Source: Prillingera fragicola | Lineage: Eukaryota > Basidiomycota > Tremellomycetes > Trichosporonales > Trichosporonaceae | Length of the DNA stretch: 64,000 nt | NCBI GenBank assembly: GCA_002335605.1 | Contig: BEDY01000005.1 | Span: 248,001 to 312,000 of the forward strand | Reading direction: 5' to 3' | Part shown: positions 1-10,931 of the stretch, piece after piece | How positions within the stretch are numbered: the stretch's first letter is position 1 | How the letters are laid out: each line of letters opens with the position of its first letter | Notes under the pieces: generated by a model | What the model was told of the DNA's origin: nothing | What the model saw: only the letters and a program-made list of their open reading frames with translations | Databases searched by the model: none | Position numbers and translations under genes: made by a program

Positions 1-378
1 ACCACGGAGTGCCAGGTAAGCGCACAGAAGGCCAAAGAAGCCACAGAGGCCGCGGAATGCCAGCAACTTGCGCAGCTCTGGGGGCCCAAAGAACGGGTAG
101 GGGTCTCTTTGCAGCAGAAGCGTGGCCCAGCAGCAGACGCCTGTGATGCCCATGCGAACGAAGATAAGAGTGAGAACAGACATGTCTGTGTTCTCCATGA
201 GGTACTTGACGGCGGTTGACATGCAGGCGAACCAAAGCTGGGCGACGGCGATGAGAAATAGGCCGTAGTTGGCGTCCACGAGTGCCACGACGGTGGGGGG
301 AACCCATGCACGTAGCCCAAGTCTTGCCTTCTCATACTGGCCCGCCAGCTGGTCCGTTGCATCTTGCATGGGACCCAT
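1..378 (-). CDS. EamA/DMT-family membrane transporter, 5' part only
   Basis: The first 126 residues of an integral membrane protein; the gene continues beyond the left edge. The start is the ATG read on the minus strand at 378, followed by about 25 polar residues (MGPMQDATDQLAGQYEKAR) and then hydrophobic helices. Three helices can be seen: around residues 40-57, 63-82, and one beginning near 107. Features such as an N-terminal AVAQLWFACMSTAVKYL helix, the VRMGITGVCCW stretch and RGLCGFFGLLCAYLALRG fit the drug/metabolite transporter superfamily, SLC35G1/YMR253C-like fungal EamA proteins. Substrate is unknown. No intron lies in the visible part. The family assignment is inference from a partial sequence. 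Confidence 0.7.
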   Translation of the reverse strand, partial: MGPMQDATDQLAGQYEKARLGLRAWVPPTVVALVDANYGLFLIAVAQLWFACMSTAVKYLMENTDMSVLTLIFVRMGITGVCCWATLLLQRDPYPFFGPPELRKLLAFRGLCGFFGLLCAYLALRG

Positions 379-780
379 GGAAGCGGTTTGACGTAGTCGG
401 ACGAGGTAAAGTTGGAGCAGCCACAGTTGGTGTTTGTCGGGCCGGGTGTTTTACTTGTAGATTTTGGCTGATCGGTTCGGGGGTAGTTGTTTCCAGACCT
501 CTTGAGAATGGCTTTTCACAAGTCGAGTTGCAGACGAGGTCGAGCTTGATAAAAAACTGGCGCAGAGCTCGTTGAATGCGTACGTTGTGAAAGCAAAAAT
601 GGAGCAGCAGCCTTCCGACGTCTTGGCCGCCTACCAGGGTGTGGGGTGGGGGACAGGTGTCGGTTACATCCGCCGTGCCCGGGCCCTGGCCGACCCCACC
701 CCTGCGGTCAGTCAAACCGGAATTTCAGTTCGCCACCCAAATCCTCAAACTCGACATCACATCAACATCATCCATTCACC
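379..780. other. Divergent intergenic region, transporter / NXT1
   Basis: Shared promoter space between the minus-strand transporter and the plus-strand NXT1-like gene. Short open frames here show no family signal. I see no RNA gene or repeat. Confidence 0.5.
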
Positions 781-1446
781 ATGGCCGACGCTCAACCGTA
801 CGCATCCATGCTCATGCATCGCTGACAACCAAAGACCAGCCCCGTGGTCATCTTCTGCTATTGACGCGGCGTCTCACGGTGCTATAGCGTTTGTCCAGAT
901 CTACTACGAGGCATACGACGAGCCAACACGTCGCGCCCAGGTAGGTCCTATCAGCTGCCGATGTTGGCATCCACTGACACCTCCGCAGGAGGTCCCGCAG
1001 TTCTATCTCCCCTCAGCCAAGGTCATCTGGAACGGCAACCCCGTCACCCCCGATGCGCCGTCGATGACCGCGTTCCTCGAGGCGATGCCGCTGTCGCGAC
1101 ACGACCTGCAGACTCTTGACTGCCATCCTCTCAAGCGTGCGTTTGTGTGCACTGATATGACTCTGTACTAACATTTTAGCTCTTGAAGGCACAGCGGCGG
1201 GCGCCCCCGAGCTCCTCCTCACCGTCACCGGCTCGGTGCTGCACGGACCCATGGTCGTGAAAACCGGCGACAACCTCCCAACTGTCCCCTCCGAGAACCC
1301 GCGCAAGTTTCGCGAGGTCTTTGTTCTTCGCCCGATCGAGTCGGCAGAGGGCATGCAGCCCAAAGTGAGTCTTATTTGGACAGCAGACGGCCGTACTGAC
1401 TCTTTAGTACGCGATCCAGAGCGCAAACTTTCGTTTCATTGGGTAG
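781..1446 (+). CDS. NXT1: NTF2-related mRNA export factor (NXT1/p15-like)
   Basis: Partner of the TAP/Mex67 mRNA export receptor at the nuclear pore. Five exons: 781-797, 835-940, 989-1136, 1180-1364, 1408-1446. Phases agree and give 164 residues, close to the about 140 of animal NXT1. The joined protein has an NTF2-fold helix (IDAASHGAIAFVQIYYEAYD), then SAKVIWNGNPV and LDCHPL, which are NXT1 hallmarks. It ends FRFIG, matching the FRFQD end of the animal protein. Introns are 37-48 nt with GCTGAC or CTAAC branch sites. The very short first exon (MADAQP) was chosen because it is the only ATG that splices in frame to the NTF2 helix. Basidiomycetes keep an NXT1-type partner where budding yeast uses Mtr2; that contrast is family knowledge. 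Confidence 0.85.
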
Positions 1447-1719
1447 TTGCCGCGACACTATCCCGAACCCGGCTCGGCACAGCCAGCGCGAGCAGAGCAT
1501 GTATCCTACACCACCATCGACAACATTAGAATGAATGCATACTAGACACCCCATGCCCACAGATGCCCTCCTCACTTACTGCAGCATCGCTTTTGTTACT
1601 GTTCCGTGTTTCTGAAACGACCAAATTTACCTCCGCTTTGGTGCCCCGCAGTCGCGGCGACGTGCGTGGTGACGCGTGAAGGCCGTCGACGGGTCACTCT
1701 TGACCATCCCACACTCACC

Positions 1720-3766
1720 ATGAGCAGCACACCTCGAGCGCGCAAGGCGCAGAGCGAGAAAACCGGTGCCACCGGCACCGCTGATGTCAAGCCTAAAGGA
1801 AAGCCTGTGGTGAGCTTTGCTGCAAATCGCAGCTCGGTCTGCGACGAGTGTTAACACTACCAGCAGAGTCAAGGATCTGGCGCACCTTTAGGTCTTCTAG
1901 CGCTTGCTTTGGGCGTAGGATTACTTGCATGGTATGGTGCAAAGGTAAGCTAGCCATACCACAAGGTTTACTGACCCAAAGACGTTTGGCCTCCTGGGCG
2001 ACGCTGGCAAGCCCGAGGTGTCCGGATCGCAGGCCTTCCTCCCGGGTATGCGCTTTGGTCCATTGAAGCCCGCGGACATTCCCAAGGTGTCGCCGGACAA
2101 GCTCCATCTAGACGCGGACGTCGAGAAGCGCGAGGCTATTAAAAAGGAGTTTGTGCACAGCTACCACGCATACGGTGAGTGAGGAGCAATGCCCAGACGC
2201 TGACGGCAGAACGTTGCGCCATGGGTGCCGACGAGCTGCATCCCCTCTCGTGCAGCGGCTCCAACCTGACCGCGGCTGGGGGTATCGGCTACACTGTTAT
2301 TGATAGCCTCGACTCGCTCCTGATTATGGGTCTCAAGCCCGAGTACAAGCGTGCGGTCGCTTGGTGCCAGAAGAATCTCGATTTCAACAAGGACGCCGAG
2401 TTCAACACTTTTGAGACGACCATTCGCGTGCTCGGCGGCCTCCTCGCTGCGCACTATCTCTCGTCGGTCTCGCCCGACCCGGAGATTGCGTCCGATGCTC
2501 CCTTCTTCCTTGAGCAGGCCGTCAATGTTGGAGACCGTATTCTTGGTGCTTTCGACACCCCCACCGGTATCCCATACTCCAGCGTCAACCTTGCAACTCG
2601 CGAGGGTATCCCCGACAAGGGAAACAACGGCCTTGCGAGTCTTGCCGAGGCTACGACTCTCCAGCTCGAGTTCAAGTATCTCGCCTACCTCACTGATGAC
2701 AACGTCTACTGGCGCAAGGCCGAGCGCGTCATGCAGGTCGTGCGCAACCAAGCCAGCCAGGGTGTCGCTCCCATTTTCATCTCCCCTCAGCACGGTGGAT
2801 TTGTCGCTTCTGACATTCGGCTCGGCTCGCGCGGTGACTCGTACTACGAGTACCTCCTCAAGCAGTGGCTCCAGACCAACCGTGAGGAGCCCGTCTACAA
2901 GGACATGTACGACCACGCTATGGAGGGAATCAAGAACCTGCTTGTGTCGAGGACCCAGCGCAAGGGGCTTTTCTACACCCACGAGCTTGCTCCCGCCAAG
3001 AGCGAGGAGGGCCAGCAGACGTGGCGTGTCGTGCCCAAGCAGGACCACCTCGTATGCTTTCTCGGTGGCTCGCTCATGCTCGGCGTGACTGAGGGTAACC
3101 GTCGCTCGCTCGACTGGAACAGTCTTGACGACAAGGACAAGGAGGACTTTATCGTCGGCCAGGGTATTGTCGAGAGCTGCGTCGACACGTACGACACTGC
3201 TACCGGTCTTGGAGCCGAGATTGTCATGTTCAACCCTCCCGGCAGCCCCGACGGCGCCGAGCGCGACTGGTACATCAAGCCTGGCAAGGGACTGATCGAC
3301 TCGCGCAACATCCTCCGCCCCGAGACTGTGGAGTCGCTGTTCCTCGCCTACCGCAGCACTGGCGATGAGAGGTACCGCGAGTGGGGATGGAAGATCTTCA
3401 AGGCGTTTGAAAAGCACTGCCGAGTCGAAAAGGGCGGCTACGCCATCATCAAGGATGTGCAGGAGAACCCGGCTACCCAAGAGGATCGCATGGAGACGTT
3501 CTGGCTAAGCGAGACGCTGAGTAAGTGCCTGGCGGTGTGGAATGCAGGTCGTTGTTCCATTACTCTGGCTGACTATCCTGAAGAATACCTGTATCTCCTG
3601 TTTGATGATTCTGACCACATTCCCCTCGACAAGCATGTGTTCAACACCGAGGTAAGTCGCGGCCGGAAGGGTCATTGATCGACGCCAGGGGCCGTGCACT
3701 GACGATCAGGCCCACATTCTGCCCGTGTTTACGCCTCCATACCTGACTGCGTTTGCGCAGTCTTGA
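1720..3766 (+). CDS. MNS1: Class I alpha-1,2-mannosidase, GH47 (ER type II membrane protein)
   Basis: Trims alpha-1,2-mannose from N-glycans in the ER or early Golgi. Six exons: 1720-1809, 1867-1944, 1982-2174, 2210-3520, 3584-3651, 3710-3766, giving about 598 residues. The second exon may begin three bases earlier, at 1864, since CAGCAG offers two acceptors. Order: a cytosolic tail of about 35 residues, one membrane anchor (PLGLLALALGVGLLAWYG), a stem, then the (alpha/alpha)7 barrel. GH47 marks are all present: GIGYTVIDSLDSLL, the acid NTFETTIRVLGG, GDSYYEYLLKQW, LRPETVESLFLAYR, and the calcium-binding Thr in FNTEAHIL near the end. All catalytic residues are intact, so the enzyme should be active. 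ER versus Golgi location cannot be decided from sequence alone. Confidence 0.93.
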
Positions 3767-4276
3767 ACAGCAAGGCAGCAGCGATAGACATGAAACGTTG
3801 ATACACAGATGCATGTCAATGCCTGGCGCAGTCACGGATGTGGCAGTGTGCATGTGGGGGCTCATGCAGTTTCGAATGATCGTCATTTTCAGGACTGAAC
3901 CGGCGGCAATTGAGAAATGTGGTGGGGATTTGGTGCCTGGGCGTGTGACTGGCGGGCTGCCGTCCTGGGTGGGATGCATGGTAGGGTGGTACGCTGGTAG
4001 GGTGGTAGGGTGGTAGGGTGGTAGTGTGGTAGGGCTGGGCGGAGGGTTCAGTCCGAGTGGGTGGTGGTGACAGGTACAAACGTCACACTCCCCACACTAG
4101 CCAACCCGCTTGCAATCATCCTCGTACTTTTTCTTGCAACCCTTCCTTCTCCGTGTCATACTCTTGTCTACATAGCCCATAAGAATACAGCATCACAGTC
4201 CATACAGATACACACACATCCAGCCCCACTCTAGTCTGTCCACTCCACACTCTCTGCGCCCCCGTGGTCTACCACA
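3767..4276. other. Intergenic region with a GGTAGGGT tandem repeat
   Basis: 3' flank of the mannosidase and promoter of the next gene. Holds a GT-rich tandem repeat at about 3978-4040 (listed separately) and a C/T-rich stretch at about 4110-4250 typical of promoters here. Confidence 0.5.
3978..4040. repeat. Short tandem repeat, unit GGTAGGGT
   Basis: About six imperfect copies of the octamer GGTAGGGT, with single-base variants such as GGTAGTGT and GGTACGCT, lie in the intergenic DNA. Strand-asymmetric and G-rich. Confidence 0.75.
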
Positions 4277-4771
4277 ATGACCGCCAAGCGCCTCCAGTCC
4301 AAACTATTCGGCGGAGCGTCAAAGGACAAGGACAATGGTGCGTCCTTCCTTTGCCGTGCGGCAAACTGACAAGCACCAGCTCCGAGCAAGTCCTCACCCA
4401 CGACGCCGTTGCCCGCCGTAGCCGGCGCCAGCGCTGCTCCCGCCAACCCCGCTGCCATGCGCGATGCCGCTGCGGACACCCAGACCTGGTTGACGCAGCA
4501 GCAGCAACTTAACCAAGCGGCCGCGGCCGAGCTGCTGTTGCAGCAGCAGAAACAGCAGCCAGCGACCGAGCGCGTCGAATCTCCCGCGCCAGACTCGGGC
4601 GCCAACACGCCTACGCCCGTGACTGCTGCGCCAGAGACGCCTATTGCCCAGCAGCAGGCGGCTTCGGCTTTCATTCCTGGGTACAACACGGCCGGCCAGG
4701 GCGAGGTTAGCCATCCGCTGCGTATCAACATTCCGAACCCGCCGACGGCCCCGAGGGAGAAGGAGAAGTGA
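4277..4771 (+). CDS. Small Gln/Ala/Pro-rich protein of unknown function
   Basis: I do not recognise this protein. Two exons (4277-4337, 4380-4771) give 150 residues. The first exon starts MTAKRLQSKLFGGASKDKDN; the 42-nt intron has a GTGCGT donor and an AACTGAC branch site. The rest is predicted to be disordered: an Ala/Pro-rich part, a Gln-rich stretch near residues 75-100, a Ser/Thr-Pro stretch, and a more conserved-looking end (HPLRINIPNPP, then a charged tail). No membrane helix or signal peptide. The short basic N-terminus and motif-like C-terminus suggest an adaptor or regulatory peptide, but that is speculation. It sits 226 bp upstream of the GH63-like gene on the same strand. Confidence 0.65.
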
Positions 4772-4997
4772 GTGGACGTTGCCTTGGTATCCGTCTTGCC
4801 GGGGTCGAGTGTTTGGGCGTGTGGTGATGGCTCATCGAGTGTGCCAAGCAGAGCTACGTCAACGGCTCAGTCAGCTGTCACTGCTCGTTGGGCGCCCCGT
4901 GTGTCCACACAGACACCAAATCTGGAGTGCTTGGGCTTGTTAAAAAGCCAGAGCTTCCCAGGATGCCCCGTCTCCAAACCTGTTGCGACCCACCACC

Positions 4998-7900
4998 ATG
5001 TCGGCACCTGCTTACCCTCGCAGCCTTCCCAAACGTCCGGCCATGGCTTACGCCAACGCCGCTCCTACCAACGATGGCCAGGACAGCACACCTCTCGAGA
5101 CCACCGGAAGTCGTGAGTACAGCAACTGCCTGTGCCACGGGGCGAAACTGACACCACAGCCAACCCACACACCGGCGGTAGCGACACGGACACCCCGCGC
5201 GACCGTAAACCGCTGCGTGAGCGTTTGCTCCAGCAGCAGGGCACTCGCTACACCTCGGTGGAGGACTACCGTCTCGAACAGAGTGACAGCTATGATGTGC
5301 ACTGGAAGCGATGGGGTCCTTACGTCTCTGAGCGTCAATGGGGAACTGTTCGTGAGGACTACTCGGCCAACGGTGACGCGTGGAACTCGTTCCCGTTCAC
5401 CATGGCCAAGAGCCGCGCGTACCGTTGGGGAGAAGACGGCCTTGCTGGTATCTCGGACAACCACCAGCGCCTGTGTTTCACGCTTGCGCTGTGGAACGGC
5501 AAGGACCCGATTCTGAAGGAGCGTCTGTTCGGTCTCACCGGAGAGCAGGGAAACCACGGAGAAGACGTCAAGGAAATGTACTACTACCTCGACTCGACGC
5601 CTACCCACTCGTACATGAAGTACCTGTACAAGTATCCCCAATCCGAGTATCCTTACAACCAGCTCCTGGAGGAGAACCGCCACCGGTCCCGCGAGGTCGC
5701 CGAATTTGAGCTCATGGATACCGAGATCTTTGACGAGGACCGCTACTGGGATGTGTTTGTCGAGTATGCCAAGGACGAGGAGGACCCCAACAGCATGTCG
5801 ATTCGTGTCACCGCTTACAACCGTGGCCCCGACCCCGCCGATCTGCATATCCTTCCTCATCTCTTTTTCCGCAACACTTGGTCGTGGCCCAAGGAGCTGC
5901 CCAAGAACATGCCCCAGCTCAACCAGGTCGCCGAGGGTGTCATTGAGGCAAACCACGAGACACTTGGTACTACTCGTCTCTACTGTACCCCCTCGCCTGC
6001 ACCTGCTGCCCCTACCGAGGGTGGCGTTGTACTCGTCGATGGCCCCAGTGTCATGCCCGAGCTGCTGTTCACCGAGAACGAGACCAACTTTGAGCGCCTC
6101 TACGGCGGCAAGAACCGCACGCCCTACGTAAAGGATGCGTTCCACGACTACGTCATCCCTAGTCACCGCCCGGCCATGCCTGTTCCCGAAAAGGTTCAGG
6201 AGGAAGCCAGGGAGCCGACTACGCCAAGGCCAACGGAGAATGGCGTCGAGAATGGCGTCAACGGCGCCACCCTCGAGGAGACTACTGTCAAACTCGAGTC
6301 GGCGTCGATCAGCGCTCCAGACGCCGAGCCCGAGGTCTACCCCGCCGAGAAGTTTGTCAACCCCGAGAAGATTGGTACCAAGGCTGCTGCGCACTACGTT
6401 TTCAACCAGGTTCCCGGTCGTGGCGGTTGCGTTGTGGTGCGCATGAAGCTCACTCCCAACTCCCCTAGCGAGGACCCCGCCATCTTGGACGAGGAGCTAT
6501 TCGACGACACTATCGAGGAGCGTCGCGTGGACGCAGATGAGTTTTACTCGCGTCTCAACGGTGCGCTCAGCGACGACCTCCGTAACATTATGCGTCAAGC
6601 ACTTGCCGGCATGCTGTGGACCAAGCAGTACTATCAGTTCATTCAGAAGGAGTGGATCGAGGGTGACCCCGGTCAGCCGGCTCCGCCCCCAGAGCGCAAA
6701 TGGGTACGCAACCGCGAGTGGAAGCACCTGTACATCAACGACATTCTGTCCATGCCCGACAAGTGGGAGTACCCCTGGTTCGCAACATGGGACACTGCCT
6801 TCCACTGCATCCCCCTTGCCATGGTCGACCCCAGCTTTGCCAAGAAGCAGCTGGATCTCATGACCCGCGAGTGGTACATGAAGCCCGACGGCGCTCTGCC
6901 CGCTTACGAGTGGAACTTTTCCGACGTCAACCCTCCCGTCCATGCATGGGCCACCTTCCGTGTGTTCAAGATTGAGCGTACAATGAAGGGTCGCGAGGAC
7001 CTCGACTTCCTTGAGCGCGTGTTCCAAAAGTTGCTCATCAACTTTACCTGGTGGGTTAACCGCAAGGACTCGGACGGCAACAATGTGTTCGAGGGCGGTT
7101 TCCTCGGTCTCGACAACATTGGTCCCTTTAACCGTTCCGAGCCCCTCCCTACTGGTGGTACACTTCGACAGGCCGACGGCTCTGCGTGGATGGCATTCTA
7201 CAGTCTGCAGATGCTCAGCATTGCTCTCGAGTTGGCAACACACAACAACACGTACGAGGACATTGCGTCCAAGTTTTTCGAGCACTTTATCTACATTGCC
7301 GACGCCATGACCTACACTGCCAGTAACGACCAACATCTGTCGCTCTGGAACGATGAGGACGGTCTCTACTACGACGCCATCCACTGGGGCTTTGGCCACG
7401 CACAGCAGCTGCACGTCCGCTCCATGGTCTCGCTCATGCCCCTCTACGCTGTCCAGGTCCTGGAGCCTCAGGTCCTCAAGCGCTTCCCAGGCTTCAAGAA
7501 GCGTCTCGACTGGTTTGTCCAGAACCGCCCGGACATTTCGCAGCGTAACGTGGCCAACATGAAGGAGCGTGGACGAGGCGAGCGTCTTTTGCTTGCCCTC
7601 TGCTCCAAGGAGCGTCTTGTGCGCATCCTCGAGAAAATGCTGTGCGAGGACGAGTTCTTGTCAGAGTTTGGTATCCGTTCCATGTCGAGGTACCACCACG
7701 ACCATCCGTTCTCGATGAACGTCAACGGCGAGGAGTTTGGCGTCGGCTACTGGCCTGGAGACTCAAAGTCGGGCATGTTTGGTGGAAACTCGAACTGGCG
7801 TGGTGCCATCTGGCTTTGCGTCAACCACTTGCTCATTGAGAGTCTGCAGCGTTTCCATCAGTTCTTTGGCGACGACGTCCAGGTCGAGTGCCCCAGCGGC

Positions 7901-8311
7901 AGTGGAATCTTTATGAACCTTGCTGGATGCGCCGAGGAGCTCCAACACCGTCTTATCCACATTTTCAGTCGCGACGTCAACGGCCGTCGTGCCGTCAACG
8001 GCGGCAGCTCCAAGCTGGACAAGGACCCCTACTTCCGCGACTATGTTCACTTTTTCGAATTCTTCCACGGCGACGATGGCCGTGGGCTGGGCGCCTCGCA
8101 CCAGACTGGCTGGACGGGTCTCGTCGCCTGGCTCATCCACCGCACCGGAGAGTTCTGCCGTCTGCCAAAGACCCCCAAGACGCCCCGCTCGATGGCTCGC
8201 CACTACTTTGACGACAACCTCCACACCCCCAGCGAGTACGGGCCCGAGAGCTCGCTGCACTCGGCATACCCTGAGTCCGAATGGGACGCCCCGGAGCCCG
8301 ACGAGCTCTAA
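4998..8311 (+). CDS. GH63-like six-hairpin glycosidase, YMR196W family
   Basis: Two exons (4998-5112, 5160-8311) give 1088 residues, the same size as yeast YMR196W, which it resembles along its length. Early landmarks are EDYRLEQSDSYDVHWKRWGP and WGEDGLAGISDNHQRLCF. Later come NTWSWPKELP, then the (alpha/alpha)6 barrel with WFATWDTAFHCIPLAMVDP, GALPAYEWNFSDVNPPVHAW and HQTGWTGLVAWLIH near the end. There is no signal peptide or membrane anchor, so unlike ER glucosidase I this is probably cytosolic. Substrate is unknown; YMR196W itself lacks a defined reaction. A low-complexity insert (around residues 350-405, rich in E, T, P and NGVENGVNG) interrupts the region before the barrel. The 47-nt intron follows a disordered N-terminal leader. 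Confidence 0.88.
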
Positions 8312-8577
8312 GCGTCGTTGTTGTGGTGTCAGGCGCGGATATCTATGGCGAGAAGGGACAAGGAGGTGGCCTAGAAAATAGTGTTCAGAAGAGCACGCGA
8401 GCATGCTTCATGATGGATAATACAATACAATGCAATGCAATCAGTTCCTTTGTCGCAGAGCCGCCCGCACAGCCAAGCAGCCAGCCAGTCGTTTCGTGCC
8501 TGACGACCTCCACCTCACCAACCACAAACGCGTTGTCATCAACGAACAGTTACGTCCATCGACCAAACCACTTTGAC

Positions 8578-10197
8578 ATGTTGCGGCAAATACCCTTGGT
8601 CTCAAACGCGAAACAACTGCCAGCTGTGCTTGTGCTTGGGGCACTGCTGCGCTTGGCCATCTTTGCGTTCGTGCCCCTTGCGACGCTGGAGAGGCGGCCA
8701 GAGACGACCAGCCCGTTGACTTCTGTAAGGAGCTGTGAGTTTGCTGTGTGTTCCTTGTTTTCTCGCCTGGCTATTCTGTACCCACTACAGTGCTGGGTAC
8801 CTTGGGTAGAGCAACTCCAGGCGGGGTAGCTATGGGACATTGATTGGACAGACCGCTGACACGGCAGTACGCGAAGGCACCTTTCTTTTGGAGCATGGTG
8901 CCGACCCATACGCTGGCGGCGTCTTCCATCACGTACGCTGTACATTGACTTGCAGCCAAGCTGACGACTTAGTCTCCCCTTTACCTCCTCTTTTTCTCCT
9001 ACGCCATCCCCGTCTCGTCGTCCGTCCTAACGGCTCTGCTGTGGACGCTGGTGGACGTCGTGAGCGCTTTGCTGCTGGTGAAGATCTGGGGGACGCGCGA
9101 GGCGCGCAAAGATGTGCGATGGATTGGACGAGGACATCTTGTTGCATTGTTGTGGGTTGTGAACGGGAGCAAGGAGTTCAGAGCTGACACGTTCTAGGTA
9201 CCTCTTCAATCCCTACGCCGTGCTCTCGTGTGTGGCCCGCTCGACCACTTCGATTGACAATGCTCTCGTGCTTGCCGCTATTGCCGGAGCGTGTACTGGT
9301 GGGTGCTAGTCTTATAAAGCGGCGATGCCCTTGTTGACCGAGCAGGTCGTCGTGCAATGTCCGCCATCTCACTCGCGCTCGTCACGCAGACCTCGATCTA
9401 CCCCGTCATCCTCCTGTTGCCTCTCATGCTCGTTTCGAAGCGGTCTGCACCTGCGAAATCGGCTGCTGGTGCTGCCGCAAGCTTTGCTTTCATTTTTCTG
9501 GTCGTTTTGGCAGCAACTGGTGGGCTCAGCACCATTCTTCTTGGGCCTTCCTGGATCAAACGTTCTTGGGGGGCCATCATTTCGCTCAATGACTTGACGC
9601 CGAACGTTGGCATGTGGTGGTACTTTTTCACCGAGATCTTTGACCACTTCCGTCCCTTCTTCACTGGCGTGTTCCAGGTTTGTGCTGCGCACTGAACGCC
9701 TGCTGATCAATAGCTTCACCTGCTCATCTATGTGGCACCGCTGTGTCTTCGCCTCGCTGATCCAATGCACGCCGTGCTTATTCTCACCGGCGCAATGTCG
9801 ACGTGGAAGAGCTACCCTACCCTCGGCGACATGGCCCTGTGGGCGGGTCTACTTGGCTGCTTCCCGGATGTCGTTGCCAGTGAGTCGGGCCTGCTTGCGA
9901 GAAGCATCAACTAACATTCCAGACCTCCGCCACCCGCTCTTCTCTCTAACTGTGCACCTGTACACCCTGCTCCTTTTGCCCCTCCTCCACTCTCTCTGGC
10001 TGCTGACTGGCACGGGCAACGCCAATTTTTTCTACGCCGCGACCATGGTCTACGGCCTGAACGCAACACTTGCCATTGCCGACGTTCTCAGCGCCATCTT
10101 TGTCGGCGACATCAAGCAGCGATACGCGGCCGTTACAGGCAAGCCTGTGGCAGAGGTCGAGAGCTTGGACGTGGTGCAGCTCGCCAGTCTTTCATAA
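8578..10197 (+). CDS. GAB1: GPI transamidase subunit PIG-U / Gab1 (Cdc91)
   Basis: Multi-pass ER protein of the GPI transamidase complex, which attaches GPI anchors to proteins. Seven exons: 8578-8734, 8868-8932, 8973-9151, 9198-9298, 9346-9677, 9714-9879, 9923-10197; 424 residues. PIG-U marks in order: SPLTSVRSLREGTFLLEHG and DPYAGGVFHHSPL in the first luminal loop, then LFNPYAVLSCVARSTTSIDN. SLNDLTPNVGMWWYFFTEIFDHFRPFF contains the family's LTPN and WYFFTEIFD core; FPDVVANLRHPLF and GNANFFYAATMVY follow. The first intron (133 nt) is long for this genome and contains a second plausible splice pair. I joined exon 1 directly to 8868 because that keeps exact spacing with other PIG-U proteins. 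Confidence 0.92.
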
Positions 10198-10931
10198 CGT
10201 GTACTCTGCTGTAGTCTAGAGATGCATTCACACATCGAAACACAGAAGCTCTTCACTACGGTCTTCAGTTTTCTGCGTTAAGAACTCGATAAACCGGACA
10301 AGGCCACACGGACGATGATCAAACGTGCACTGTCAGAATACGGCTGGCCACGAAGGCAACTATGGCGCCACACGCTACGACAGCCACCACGAGGTCCTGC
10401 AAGCCAGCTGGCCTAGGAAGTCGTCAAATGCATGCTTCCCAAATTCAATGCTAGTGTCGACTCACTCTGAGAGGCCATGAGTGGAAATCCTGCCTGCCTC
10501 TGCTTCGGTTTACTCGGTTGATGCAAGTGACGACAGAGGTAAACCACTCTGCGCGGCTACAGACTGTAAGTTGGCGCAAGCACAGTCACAATGTGAAACA
10601 GCATTAGTAGCACCACAGGGGGCCAAGTTCCGTACATAATACCGTTGCAATAAAGCCACAGACAGCACATCTGGCAGGTGCAGGTGGCCAGGTGGGCCAT
10701 CCTTTACATCAGCCAACTGGGCGATCAAGGATCAACAGCCAGCGCTAGCCAGCCAGCCGCATACTTACAACGAAGGCATCGCAGAATCAAATCTGGGTGG
10801 CAAATGGATGATTGTGAACAACCGAGGCAATCTGGTGTCCTCAGTTGTCTGCTACTACTTAAGCACCGCATGCGCCATCATTCTTTCATGATCATCATCC
10901 ACCCTCTCCTCTACACCAGCCTTTGACGAGC
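10198..10931. other. Intergenic region before the intronless orphan gene
   Basis: No gene I can support. A 28-codon hydrophobic frame on the minus strand (about 10319-10416) looks like a membrane tail but lacks a start codon in frame. A 16-base word at 10705-10720 recurs at 13257-13272. Confidence 0.4.

Noticed and set aside
2161..3480. Long minus-strand frame (439 codons) opposite the GH47 mannosidase
   Set aside because: Mirror frame created by GC-rich codon bias; the plus strand carries a complete GH47 domain.
5048..6394. Long minus-strand frame (448 codons) opposite the GH63-like gene
   Set aside because: Shadow of a well-supported coding exon; product is Val/Leu/Gly/Arg-rich with no family pattern.
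4998..8311. ER glucosidase I (CWH41/MOGS) for the GH63-like gene
   Set aside because: No signal anchor, and the length and landmarks match the YMR196W group instead.
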